Below are positions 40,147 through 63,800 of a stretch of DNA of 64,000 nt, piece after piece. The translations under genes and the position numbers were made by a program. Origin of the DNA: Cristatella mucedo. Its lineage: Eukaryota > Bryozoa > Phylactolaemata > Cristatellidae. Positions within the stretch are counted from its first letter, which is position 1; every line of letters begins with the position of its first letter. The notes below the pieces were generated by a model, which was not told where the DNA came from, made no database searches, and saw only the letters and a program-made list of their open reading frames with translations. The stretch is taken from assembly GCA_009760855.2 (NCBI GenBank), contig WPIO01000014.1, forward strand, positions 2,106,001 to 2,170,000, written 5' to 3'.

Positions 40147-40251
40147 GCGCCTGTGTCCGGGACGGCGCCTGTGTCCGGGACGGCGCCTGTGTCCGGGACG
40201 GCGCCTGTGTCCGGGACGGCGCCTGTGTCCGGGACGGCGGTGTCCGGGACG
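40147..40251. repeat. 18-bp GC-rich minisatellite next to the AKAP10 stop codon
   Basis: Five perfect tandem copies of GCGCCTGTGTCCGGGACG (40147-40236) and a shortened sixth (to 40251). It begins about 35 bp downstream of the AKAP10 stop codon, so it lies in the 3' UTR. Frames reading SRTQAP repeats are by-products. Confidence 0.98.
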
Positions 40252-40260
40252 GCGGCGTCC

Positions 40261-40286
40261 ATACGCTTAAAGGCTCGTCCATACGC

Positions 40287-40300
<14 letters not shown>
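40261..40300. repeat. 20-bp tandem duplication including the AKAP10 stop codon
   Basis: ATACGCTTAAAGGCTCGTCC and ATACGCTTAAAGGCTCGTCG follow one another. The second copy (40281-40300) holds the final codons and TAA of AKAP10 on the minus strand; the first is an extra copy just downstream of the stop. Confidence 0.97.
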
Positions 40301-50967
<10,667 letters not shown>

Positions 50968-51874
50968 CCCAATACATCATAGCAGCAGTTTCGAGGAACT
51001 CAACGGCGACGTGAATGCTTCGCGACTAGCACCAACAGCAGACCAAGCGGTTAGCCCACGGGAGCTGCCATCGCTTCTTCCGGTTTTACCAGTTGATAAG
51101 GTCGCCCTCCGCACGCCCAGCCTTGACAGCGCGTGTAGCTGGTGCAGCGACGTCGCAGCTGCCCACCCGGCCGGCCCAACTCCTGGTGTCGCGACCGCAA
51201 GCATCGAACGTGTTTTTAAAAACAAGCAACAATCATAGACACGGCGGTCGTCTTTTGAAAGGTACTCGACGCTCGCAAGGCGCCGGCGCCGCCAGCTCGG
51301 ACGTCCTTTAGGGCTAGCGAAGAAGTGCCTGCTGGTGGTGGTGGTGGGACTTGTCTCGTCCGCGGATCGCTGGTGCCGCTGGTCGTGCGCACGGGTATCG
51401 CCAGCGATGCCCATCCGTAGCTACTCCGCGAGAGCTGCTTTCAGCCATCGGCCTGATTCTCCTCGCTATGCGCTCTCCGGGCCGCCGAACATCGCAGCGG
51501 CGCCCTGCTGAACTGCCGGCGTGCTACTATTAGCATGCTCCGCCTACGCCTCGGCGATCCTCGGCGTTGATGCGATAGGCCCTGTGGCTCAAGCTCTCCC
51601 GGCAGAAATTTTGCTCGCCATCACTGCTGCGTGTCTTTCGCGAACTGAGCGCAGTTTCGACCCTCTCGCCGCCTGCGAACGTGCGCTGGCGACAGGGCGG
51701 TGCTGTTGCCGCTGAGGTGCTGCTGCTGGGCATTCTGCTGGCCGCCGCCGCTTCTTCAGAGCTTCGGCTCGCTGTTTTCAGTATTTTTTTCATGCGCCTG
51801 TCGCCGAATCGTTTTTGTAGCATCTTTCATTCTTTGCATTTTGAAGCAGTTCGGATGTTTAGCCTTCATATTCG
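50968..51874. promoter_or_regulatory. Divergent, CpG-rich intergenic segment between AKAP10 and AKTIP start codons
   Basis: Only 907 bp separate the AKAP10 start codon (minus strand, 50967) from the AKTIP start codon (plus strand, 51875). The segment and its flanks (about 50.3-52.6 kb) are visibly richer in CG dinucleotides than the AT-rich, repeat-filled DNA around them, and lack microsatellites and recognisable transposons. This pattern is typical of a shared bidirectional promoter with both 5' UTRs. Minus-strand and plus-strand open frames inside it (for example 51414-50977) resemble no family I know and are probably chance frames in GC-rich DNA. No TATA box was assigned. Confidence 0.7.
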
Positions 51875-54800
51875 ATGACTTCGAAGAAAGACGCGGTAAG
51901 CATTTACTCGAGCTCGTGCCTTGCCTTTTGCAAATTCATTTCTCGTTACGAGTGGCGACATTCGCAAGGCCTCACTGTGTGTGTTTCGCCTGAGCGGTAG
52001 GTGTGTGCTCGCAGTGTTCGTGGTCATTAGCTATGGCCGGGTACCGATCCACTGTGAATGCTGGGCGGTCCCTGCCATTCGATTATAAACGATCATGGTT
52101 CGTTTGTCGCCGCCGAAGCTTTCCCCTGTGAAGTCCGTAATAGCGATTGTTCGAGCCATTGTGGGCTTCGAACAATGGCTGCGTTCTTCTTTCATCTTAT
52201 GCTCAATTACTCAGCTGTGTCTGTAAACTACTCAAGCCATCCCAAAAGCTCCTTTTCTTCCACTAGCCCTTACCGCCTTGCTGGCTGCCTTTTAGTCTTG
52301 AGCTGCCTATGCCGGCTGCTCCCCCACTGATCTTCGGTCTGCCAGCCTCGAAGCATAAGCCGAAGTCAATTGCTGATTTGCCACTGCCATAGGTGCCCGG
52401 AAAATTCGACGATTCGAAAGCTTTAGGACCAAGACGGCGGTGGGCAGATCGCCCTTCGTTGGCAGGCGTTGATCTTATGTCCAACCGAATCGCAACTGCC
52501 AACCTGTCGGTCAAATCTGACGTACTGTGGCAGGCTAGCTCTCCTTCTGGCGTGCAGTAGCCGCTAATCCAACGATCGATTTTACGACTGCTTGTCTTGA
52601 CATCAGCGACCCTCGATCGGCCAGTTGGTGTGCATTATTTCCTTTAGACCAGCGATAGTGGCTGCAGCAGATCACCATCTGACGGCTGGTCATCAATTGA
52701 CTGGTTATTCGAATCGTGCTGACAACCGCTATTACATTTCTTTGTGGTGCCAGTGGCCGCTGATCGGTTTCGGAGGCATGGGTATTTTAATCGCCCACAG
52801 CCCAGCCTTTTCCTTTGTAGTATTATCGGCTGCTCATTTGCATGCTCGTGTGGCTTGATTGCTATGGATACCCCCTCGTAGGCCGTGCCCGTGTCATATA
52901 TTGAAATTCTAGCTCAGTCGGATTTGGCCGGTTTAGGTTAGCCACTCTGGCAGGACCTTGGCAATGAAAGCCGTCAGTTTGTTGGGCTTCCTTTTACTAG
53001 TATAGTGCAACTACCAAACATTGTCTGCATGTCCAGACCACTGCAACCAGGACCGAGTTTTTCCAGTTTCTGTGCTGCCAGGCTAGAAAGCAAAGCTGTC
53101 ACAGTTCCAAAAATATTATGTTCATATTTATTTAGCTGAGTGTGGCCTACTTTTGCCATTGTCACGTGCTCTTCCGGTCAGTTATTGCCAAGACTGAGTG
53201 ACAGGTCTGTTTGGTAATCTGCCTGTCAACTACTGTTTGGTCACTTCGTGAATTCCATCCTGGTGGAGGCATGGGGGTACCTTCCGTGTATCGTTGCCAA
53301 TTTCTAGTCGTGATTTAGACTCTGGTGAGTTATGGAAGGGGTCATGATTTGTTTGCATAAGTTATGTCTGAACTTTTCTCAACGTTTTAGTTTTGGTGAT
53401 GCTGTTGAGGCTAGCCTGTTCCTTTTTGTTTTCCCAGGCTGCTCACTCAGGTGATAAGGCTGCTTCCCCAGTAGACAACAGGAAGCTTTCATCATCACCT
53501 GCTTTGGACATTGAGACACAAGCAAAGCTGGCTCAACGACTAATTAACCCTATGACTGCTACACCCAGAGGTGGCCATGCATATGGACCGTACTTTTTGG
53601 AGTATTGCCTTATGGCAGAATAGTGAGTATGATTTAACCACCCGTCATGTTGTCTGCTGGGCAATTAAATAATTAAATAAATCTAATTAGCCTGATTCTT
53701 TTTGAGCTACCGTTGGCTAACCCTACTCATGAGCCAGTACTGATAATGCATTTGTTAACAACAATGGCTAACTCGCACAGTCCTTGGATCAGGACTTTAA
53801 AAAAAAATAAATGGTTGCATGCAATGCAATTCTTCGACAGTGGAAACTAACATTATTGATAATACAGTACCCATAGAACTTGCTATATGATTGCATAATG
53901 GTCCTATGGTGGGAAGCTATTGAAACATCGAGTGAAGATCTGGTGGTTCTTCATTTTTCTCCTTCGTTTTTAGTCGGCATTGATAGGCTGTACCATTCTG
54001 GCTATAGCTAGTTACTCCTGTGCTTCCGGAAGTTTGGAAATCGATTTGTAATTCAGGTCTTCTTGATCTGCAGCCAATCCCTGTCGACAGCCTCGATACC
54101 AGCATGTGCGATCAGGCGATTGCAGCTGGTGCAAAACTCTGCAGCTAGGCTTGTCTGTCGTGAGCGGCGCAGTTGCCACATTACACCACTTCTCGCCGAC
54201 CTGCACTGGCTACCAGTCAAGCAATGGATTGACTTCAAGGTTTTGTCGCTCACTTTTAAGTCACTTTATTCTTTGGCTCCGGCCTATCTCTCAGATATAC
54301 TCCTCCATCAGGCCAAGCATCGTACCACCTGCTTTTCGGAATCCAACAGTCTACAAATACCTCGTACAAACCTTAAATCCTTCGGAGACCATGCATTATT
54401 TCGTATGCTCCCAAAGCCTGGAACTCACACCCGACTTGCGTCAGAACATCCCCTGACCTGACCACATTTAAAAAGAACTTAAAATGCCTATTTAGGATAG
54501 CATTTAGTGGGTCCCTGTGGTTCGTCCTTGATGTGCTTATGCGTGCTGACACTGTGCATGCTGCCACTAACCACATTTACATGCTGACCCTGTGCATGTC
54601 ACCCCTAACCATGTTATTCATTTTGTTTGTTTATCGAGCATGATTTTACTCACCATTCAATTGCATTTCCCTTTGCAGCAAATGTAAAGCGCCTAGAGAG
54701 AGATTGAGTTCTCTGAGGGCACTTTATCAAGTGCATTATTATTATTATTATTATTCTCTCATTGATGCAGTAAGCTTTAGGAATGCTCTTGATGAGCATG

Positions 54801-57800
54801 CTCCCGTAAAGGCTGCTCATGTATGGGGACACAAGATTCATTTCTGTTTACCAAAGAACTTCGATAGATATGCCTTTGTAAAGCCCAGGCCCAAATGTAC
54901 TTGTTGTTGAAAACCATCTGAATTGGCTCCAGCAGCTGAAAAAATTAATGATGCCTTTATCGGCCTTGCGTTCGGTCGATCTTGTTTTCTTTTGCTGATA
55001 CACGACGAAACTGTGCTTTCTACTCACAAGACACCATAAACGTGCAGCTGGGCCAAGAGACTTTGCTGTGTTGTTATTTATGGAGATACATATGTGCATA
55101 GGTTTCTTGAATGGGGGGCAAGCTTGGATAGCCGACCTAAAGGAAACCTTTTAAAGCAGCTGGGCAGCTGCTCCAGGTAATGAGGAATGTAACCATTGAT
55201 TTATTTGAATGATGCATTGCTTAGAGGTGGCAAATTAAACTTGTACCAGAATTTGGACAGGCGGAAAGGGAATATAGCATCTAGAGTGATATTTGAAATA
55301 AATAAAACCAATACTGCACGTTTAAATAGAGCTTGTACACATGTGCACGCAAACACGTGCATGATCGCATATCGTTGCATGGACTAGAAATAGAAATGGG
55401 GTCTATAGTGGGATGCCAAGAAAAGAAGCAGCGATTCTAGAAAGGATGTTGGGAACTGAAAACCGTCATAGCAGGATTGGATATCTCAATATCTGCTTGT
55501 AGAATGGCAGTAAGCCATGGTATAAGTCATTGTCTGAATTCTCGCCAACTGCTATTGCAGTTAGTGTTAATAGTCATTTTTCACACACACAAGTAGTTCT
55601 TGCCTTGAACCAAAGTTAAATCTTCGATCGATAATGTGCCCATTGCTTAGCCATAGAGCTGACGGCGGGGCATCCGAACCTGAGCCATAGGTGATCATAT
55701 GCGATGGGATGTCAACAATGAGTCTCAGTAATATGGATGACAAGAAAATAGAGGGAAAATACTGGTAGAAGAGAATATTTCTATGAAAAGGTCTCATTCT
55801 TCTACACCGAGGTTTTACCTCTCATTCGTTTGATTCCCCAAAAGACTGGCAGTTAATCTCAGCAACACTTACCTTCGCTTACTCGGTATACGAACTGAGT
55901 TCTGTTGTTTATGATAGTGTCTTGACTCTTCAAGTGCTTGTGGAATTATTTATTTTTAGTCCCCTTCTGATGATCATTGTTCTTTCAATCGCCATTCGGT
56001 CAGCCCCGTGAGTCCTATCCAAATGGTAAGGTCCTAGCACATCATAAGACCCTGGTCATGATGGGAGGTGCTTTAAGCCCTGCAGCCAACATTTTGTAAT
56101 TCCTACTGCAAGCGGGTTTGTAAGGCACCAAGGCTCCTGTTATATACATGTAAATGAGGCTGTTGTATCAGCCTGTTTTTTATCCTGACTAGTAAGTGTG
56201 TTGCAGCCTGCCTGCTTTTAGATGTAGATGAGTTTCCCACCAAGTTCTTAGTGTCCAGTGTACTCGAGCTTCGTTAGTGTGAGTGTGCTGCTAGCACACA
56301 CCCACATATTCAGATATATGCAGACTGGGTGCCAAGGCAGCCTCGCCTCAAGCAGAACCCGATCGCGACCTCTGGCTTACCGGTTCGGTCCTCTACCGAA
56401 CTTATGTGTATACATTTACACTCAGGGCAATACATTTTTACGCAGGCGAGCACAGCACTGTCTTTGGACAGTCGGTTCACTGTCGTTCAGATTACTAAGC
56501 TGCTGCCCAGCAGTCGCCGAGCGCACGGAATGTGCCGATTTTTTGCAGCATGGTGAAAATGAAATCCTGGTCCCCAATGCCCGGAATGCAATGCATATAC
56601 TCGGATCCTTTACCGGCAAAAGAGCCTTTACCCAAACCTTCGGATCCTGCCACGGCCGTGCTTCAAAGTGTGCTGCATGCAGTCGTCTCTGTATTCCTCA
56701 CCTCAGCCTTTGGCTTGCTCGAAGCCAGTGGTTCTGGTTACCGAAGAGTGAAACTTGCTTTCGGCTGTCTAATTAACCGAGTGCCAACCTTTGGAAGTCC
56801 AGTGGGGGCGGGCGTGGCGGTTGGCCCATGGCAGCCTTTCAGCTTTATGCTCCTCGCTCGCAGCCCGGGCGCTTTCTTGGCCATTCGTCGGAAAATGTTA
56901 TCCTCTGCCCCAAGTCGACGCTGCACCGTTCGGCAGCTAGTTGTTGTCCCTGTTGCCTCTTTGTCCCGTGAAAGCACTAGATTAGCCTTTAGCTGGCCTT
57001 CCTAGTGCTCAGCTCAGCCATCTCAGTAGCCACTCCTTCCGACTCGTGTGTTCTGTTCTGGCGGCCTATGCAGTGGCTGCTTCCTAGCATACATGGAGCT
57101 AGACTATACTAGATTAGAGGATTTTCCCTCATTTCAAGTACAGGAGCATTCTTCTTATTGCTCCAGCCCTATTTATGAAGGACTAGCATACTGCCTTTAG
57201 CTAAGTCGCGGTGCTTCTTAACCTTCGGTGTGTAACTATTGCACCGGTTTACATCCTTGACCAGAAAGGGGAATAAAGCAGCCGAACGCTCGTGATTGTC
57301 TTCAAGGCTAGATTCTCAAAAGGCCATGAGATTTAAAGAGGTTGTGGATTTTTGGCCTGATATTGGTCAATGTTGATCATTTCTGTACGTGCACCTAGTC
57401 ATAACCATGTATACGTTCTTCTACATGGTGTGATCCATCATATCTCATTTCTTTTGCCGAGGACGGCACTCCTAAGCCGGTAAGCTGCTTATAGCCCCAA
57501 CAGCATTGGAATCTGGTCTTTTCTGGTGTGCCTAAATACTTAATATACTTGGTGGCAGGTGTGTGTGTGGTATATCTGCTCGTATCTCTGGACTTAACTA
57601 AGTTATAAAGAGTTTTGCTGGAGCGTGTTCCATCGTGCTTTCCGAGCTTCACGATGCATGTAGAAGACAGGCTACTCGAACTTAGCCATCTGCCCCGGCC
57701 GAGATGGCTCTGAGTTAGTTTTATTGTTTTACTTGACTCCATCGTTGCTATCAATACTTCTTGCTTGGTGTTTTAGTGATGCCTAACCCTCATGTCACAT

Positions 57801-60800
57801 GGGCAGATGCAGTATTGTGTGGTCGGTGGGTAAGAAGGATGTTTTCGACAGAAAGATTGGAAACGCATCTCTTGTTACAGATGCTGTCCTTGGCTTACAT
57901 GCTGTTCCTCTGTGCATTGTGTGATGTTGTTTCACCTCTTCTGCTTGTTCAAACTTGATTCAGTGTTGGACTTCAGATGTTGCTACAAAATCTTGATTGT
58001 GTCTTTCGTAGTGACCTGGTACACAAGCAGAAGCTTCCAGGAGTGTATGTAATACCGTCAGCATTGACACCACTATGTAAGTATTGCCAGGCCGGTAGGT
58101 GGTGACAATTTCTTTGTTAACATACTGAATGCCATTCTATTTAATGCCGACCTTTGGATTTTTGTGTTTTTTTCTGATGTTTTTTGCGTGCCTATGCCAT
58201 TACTGATTGCTGCATGCTGCATATTTTTGCACTAGAAATGTGTTTATGGCTTCTTAGAATGATATAGGTCTTTGTGCTATATTAAATGTGATGAGAACAA
58301 CAGCTTAGCTAGCTGGATAGGGAAACGTACGTCGTGTTTTGCTAAAGTCATAATTTCGTCATGATTCGAAAATCCAAAATGTGCCGTGTATGGAGAGATA
58401 CGTTTTCAGTATTTTGAGCCTTAAGTTATTCTTGTATAACACGTGCTCTTAGCTTAGCCCTAACAAACATCAATCATACATATTACAAATAATAAAGAAG
58501 AACACGAAAAGTGCTCTCAAAATGTCAATAGGAACAAATGAGAAGAGCTAAGCACCACGTGTCTGTAGTGACTCTTGAGAAGAGAAAAATGACAAAGGAA
58601 AGTGGGCTGTTCTAGTAGTCAAGTCACGATCGAACTGGAAACTGAACCCCATCCTGCTTACTGTGGCCATTCTTGGTCTGTAGACAGTACCTTGCAGAGA
58701 AGCAGGCACATGTATGCCAATGTTTCTGTTGGTATTGGTTTTGGAGCGGTTGCACTTGCTGTCTGGCTTTAGCTTTGCTCGCACCTACCTTCTGCTTTTA
58801 TATTATATATATATACTACGTTTGTATAGCACCGTAAGAGAACTCAATCTCTATTCAGGCGCTTCACATATGCCACGGGTGGGGCTCGAGCCCACGACCT
58901 CGGCCGGACCTGGTTCGGGGCAAGCACCTTATATTCTGTTACTTCCCTTGTGCACGATTTTAAACTCACTGGAACTTTATGGAAATGGAAGTGTGCTACG
59001 TACGACAAGACATTATTACTCGTCCCCATTGATTGGTTTGAGATGTGTGAAATGCAGCATCTGTTGGTCTGCATAAGAAATCCGGTAATGTGGCTGAAAA
59101 TGGTCCGGAGATTACAGCTGAAAATCAAGTCACCTATTCATGTGTAGCCAAAGTCGATGGATGCATTATTGCTTAATGGCCAGCTGCCGTTCTGAGCTTT
59201 GAGGCCTTGCCTGCACCTAATGTTTGCCTTCTGTTCACTAACCTAATTATTGAATCCCCACAGAAAATGAATGTATTTAAGGTATCTTTAAGATTTTATA
59301 TAAGCAAGTACCTAGTAATTAAAAAAATTGTTATGACCCTTTCAAAGTAAATGATAAAAAAGGTAAATGATGGTGTGCCAACATGTAGGTATCTATTCTG
59401 CTCAGACGGTGCCTCAAGCAGCTTTGACCGCACTGTTCTTCGACAAAGAAAGGTGTTCACATATGGTCTGGGAGGCAAGCATCTTAATGGCTGACCTTAC
59501 CTAACTGATGCCACCCTGGTTTGGCCCCGGGTCAATGGGCTCACCTTTACGACCGAGGTCGTGGGCTCAAGCCCTGCAGCATGTGTTAAGCACCTGAATA
59601 GAGATTCAGTTCTCTTAGGGTGTTGTAAAAATGACATATTTTTACGGCATACACGAGACCGTCCAAAAACAACAGGGGTGACTATTTATTTGTCTTAAGT
59701 GAACCTGTGTGGAGGTTTTTCGAATCAGTAGATCTAGAATGTCATGGCACTCCCGGTGTGTTTGTACTGAAGTGGATGTTTTAAGCTAAAACTTCAGTGT
59801 TGACCTGACCTGTTCTCCTTTTATAGAGTCAATTACTGGCCTTTGCCTTTTCTTAATTTACCGTGTTCAGCCTACAGTTATGTGCAGCCTGTTAAAAAGG
59901 TCACTAGAAATTCTGTGTGGTCATTTCATGGCTTGGCATCCATTTCCAGTGTCTACATCTACTTGTGAGCATTTGTCTCTCGTCTGTATATCGTATTACG
60001 GTCTTGCTTAGTTCCAAATATCGTGCCAAGAAACACTAATTTAATTAGCAGGACTAGCCACTCTGACGATCACTTGATCTATGACCTTTTGTTGTTTTAG
60101 TGTGGCACGGTATTATTTTTGTCAGGCAGGGCCATTACCAGGATGGAGTGTTCAGATTTCAGCTGTTTCTGCCTGACGTTTACCCAGATGCAGATCCACC
60201 GGTGAGCTTATACATGCATTCTGAATGTGTATGATGTGTTAAATAAATTAGAAGTGGCTGTAAATTGATTATGGTGCTGTGATGAAATGCTAAAAATCAG
60301 TCAACTTATTCACTCTGGCCTTGACCTGACTGTCTCAATGCTATATCAATTAAAAGTTATTTTGGTATGATATACCAGTCGGTCTCATCTGCAGTAAGTA
60401 CTAAGGGATTTCCAAAGTGAATGGGATATATAAAGAGATGGCTGGGTTTTTTACAATATGGACTTCTCGGGTATGCTTTCCGAACCAATTAATGGCTTGG
60501 GTGCATGTATGTATGTATGTAATGTAATGTAATGTATCTCCGTCTGTAACTCCACAAAGCCGCAAACACAACTTGAGTTTTATGCATGAGAGTTTTGTGT
60601 AGCACACTCAAAGCAAAAACAGCTTTTGGTGTGCATAATATAGCTAGCATACTTTATCTTACTCAACAAAAATAAAATGAGAAGCATAGCAGAGTCTGGA
60701 ATGCAGTAGGATGGCTGGAAAGGATGTGACTAGGCGGCAGCAGGAGAGATGTCGTTGCATAAGAATTGTGGAAGTGAGTTCCACCGTCTAATACTTGCAG

Positions 60801-63800
60801 AGCAAAAGCTTCCGCCGCCAATGGTTTTTAAGCAGAGAATGGAACAGCTAATGTATTGTCCATACAGGACCTGAGGGGTCAAGGAGGCTGAAACTGGTGC
60901 AACAATTCAGCTTGTTATGAAGGAGCCAAGCCATGGTGGGCCTTGTGGGTCAGCATTAGAACTTTAGTCTGTAACCTTTGATCAACCGGCAACCATCCAA
61001 GCTCTTTCAGCAAAGGTGACACATGGTCAAACCTCTGGGATTAGCAAACTAGACTTGCAGCCATATTCATCACCAGCTTTGCTGGCATAGTGGCTTTTTT
61101 CGGTAGCTTAGCCAAAATGGAATTGCAATAATCAAGCCGAGATAGAACTAACATGTTAAATTTTTGCAAGCCGCTGTGGAAGACTGTCCCTAATCTTAGA
61201 TAGGGATCAGACGTGATGGCCAGCTGTGAAGGCAGTCTTCTTAGTGATTCTTTCAAAATTTAGGTAGCTGTCAAAGACAACACATTAATTCCAAGCACAT
61301 AGTGTACTTCGCTTTCACAGCTTGACTGAGTCTAGGCTTTCGCCCCTGCACGGCAACGATGAATTGCAAAGAGGACCGCAAAGATAAAGATCGCTAACGT
61401 TAGAGAATATAACAAAAATTACCTCGTGCCAGATTTGTATAGCACCTTAGTAGCTAAGAAGTTGTCTAGACACTGAGGTGCTAAAAAAGAAAAAGGAAAT
61501 TATTGCTTGCATGTATGAACACGTATGTGTATGTATTTATGTACATGTTGGCCTAAGCATAAAGCAGTCTCCTTTTTTGATACCATGCATTGTAATCCAT
61601 TTCGTTGTCAAACAGAAACTCGGTGCCTAATCACCCCTTCGGCTTACAGCCGTGATTAAAAACCCATTCATTATTTGCTATGTGCAACCGTTTTTCGAGG
61701 CACGTTCTCATGCATGACAAGACTGGAGTAAAGTGCTTTTAATTACTTAGGCAATGGCCACGAGACTTAAAAGGTGCTTTTATATCGTGATGGGTGGATC
61801 TCTCTGAGAGATGCATGCTTAATAGTACAACCAAACACTAATTGCTTGCTGCTTAGCCAGCACATAGCCGTGTTCGTTGATTGGAGCTTCGATATCTAGT
61901 CTGTCGTGACCATCACAGAAGAGTGAGAACTATATGATTGAAAATGTCGTGCATATATTATTTTTATGTGTTCGTCTTAGCAAGTTGCCAAATATCTTGG
62001 TATTTTTAATGATTGTTTGGATTTCTACTTGACTTGTCTTGTTCGTAGTCCTGCCTGTGCCCTCTTCCAGTTGAGTTAGCACTCGCATGACCATCACATA
62101 GTGCATGCCTAATAATTGGAAATGCATACGTTCGTTTGTGTGTTTCTGCACTGTGTACGTGCTCGTTGAAGTCTTGCGTGAAATGGGCATTATGTCCGCA
62201 ACTAACTGCGTGCGCAACTGCCAGTCATCATTAGCCCGTGCTGTCTAAGTGTAGGTGAGCTCGTGTATATCGAAATGGCACTCGATATTTTTGAGCCTAG
62301 AGTAAACTGTTACGTGTACTGCTCACATTGGTCTCGTGTTGTCGCAGTTACAACTAGAGGCAGTATGTTGCATATAGTCTAAATAATTAATCCTGTAGAG
62401 CATCGTCTTTGATCCGCCTGCATTTCATCCTGTTATCAATGGCAGCACCGGTGAGCTCGATGTCAGGAGAGCATTTCCCAAGTGGAGGTAAGTGCAGAGC
62501 AGCTTCGCTCTCTGGATTCGCATGGCACAACAACAATTTTGGTCAAACCCAAGTGTACCCAGCATAAAAAGCAAAAGTGACAAGAGACGTGCTGTCAGCT
62601 CTGACCTACTGCTCGCCCGAGAGCTGCTTCATTCTTGCAAGGAGCTTGTATTTTCAGGCGGCACAGCCATCACGTTTGGCATGTTCTACAATATGCTGCA
62701 AAAATTTTCACCAATGTGGAGACAAACGACCCTGTCAACGAAGAGGCTGCAAGACTGTAAGGCCGTTCGGCCGCGAACTCGGCATGGATGTCAGCATGTA
62801 CCGTCTGCTAGAGCTGAGTGAACGAATCGCCCTCGCTGTGCTCATTCTAGGTACGAAAAAGACCTGGAGTTTTTCAAGTACAAGGTCTCTGAGTGTATTG
62901 CCAAATGCAAGGAACGGCTCTACGAGGCTCCGAAGTCCGAAGATCCTCATCTATTTAGGTGAGCGAGCTCTCAATCCTGGTAAAAACATCTCTTGCTATG
63001 TTATTGTTTGTGCCGTCGACCTCGTTAAAGAAGTTTGCTGCTCGTTTTCGCATCTGCTGACGTTATGATGCACCCAATCCTAATCGCAGCTAATCAGCTG
63101 TTGCAAATACTCGCGACTGCGCACCTGTGTGTGGTGTTTGCGCAGCATCTCGGCATAATATGGTCCTGGCCAGCCGGTCCAGAGTGTCCGATGCTGTAAA
63201 TTGGAAATGTAAAGCAAATGCTGCTCCGACAGCTGCCTACCGCCCCTGACCTGCATCCATAGGCACACACAGAATGGTGCAATGATTTGGCGGTGGTATT
63301 TGGCTCCCTCCCCCCCCCCCCCCCGTGTCGTCGATCTGGGTGGGGAAAAGTCAGGCGGCTGCTTGCCTCCCGGCATTCTCCTTCTGGGTCTGGCCATTGG
63401 GCCCTTCGGTTCCTGTCCTTACACTCGTGCATGCAGTCATTTGAGAGCTGGCAGCTGACCTCGAGTATTTGCTGTGTTCTTTGAGCCTCCTGCCTTTCTG
63501 GTAATGAAGCAATAGCACTGCAATGTATTGTCTGGCCTTGTAGCACCTTACTCATTGCAAGCATTGCTAAGTATGTCCACTCAGGAGTAGAAACCCTTGT
63601 ATGTTAGTAAGGCTCGATGCTGTACTCACCCTTTCTGTAATGGCTCTGATTGTGTATGGCAATTGCAGCGCTTAGCTGTGTTCATCTCCAAGATATGCTC
63701 TCATGGGTTTGTACTGCTGGGAAATGCGATGGCTTCGCCTAAAACAGTCTTGTACTGTGCCAAGCTGCCAACCCAGCATTCAGGTTGTACACCAACATTT

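Noticed and set aside
40147-40251. Regular short repeats that might suggest a CRISPR array
   Set aside because: The units are directly adjacent with no spacers, in an animal-type genome; this is a minisatellite.
50977-51414. 145-codon minus-strand frame upstream of AKAP10
   Set aside because: GC-rich chance frame in the divergent promoter block; the AKAP10 start exon at 50967-50937 uses another frame and fits the next exon.
56258-56776. 172-codon plus-strand open frame in AKTIP intron 2
   Set aside because: The AKTIP exons on either side join in phase without it, and it resembles no known family.
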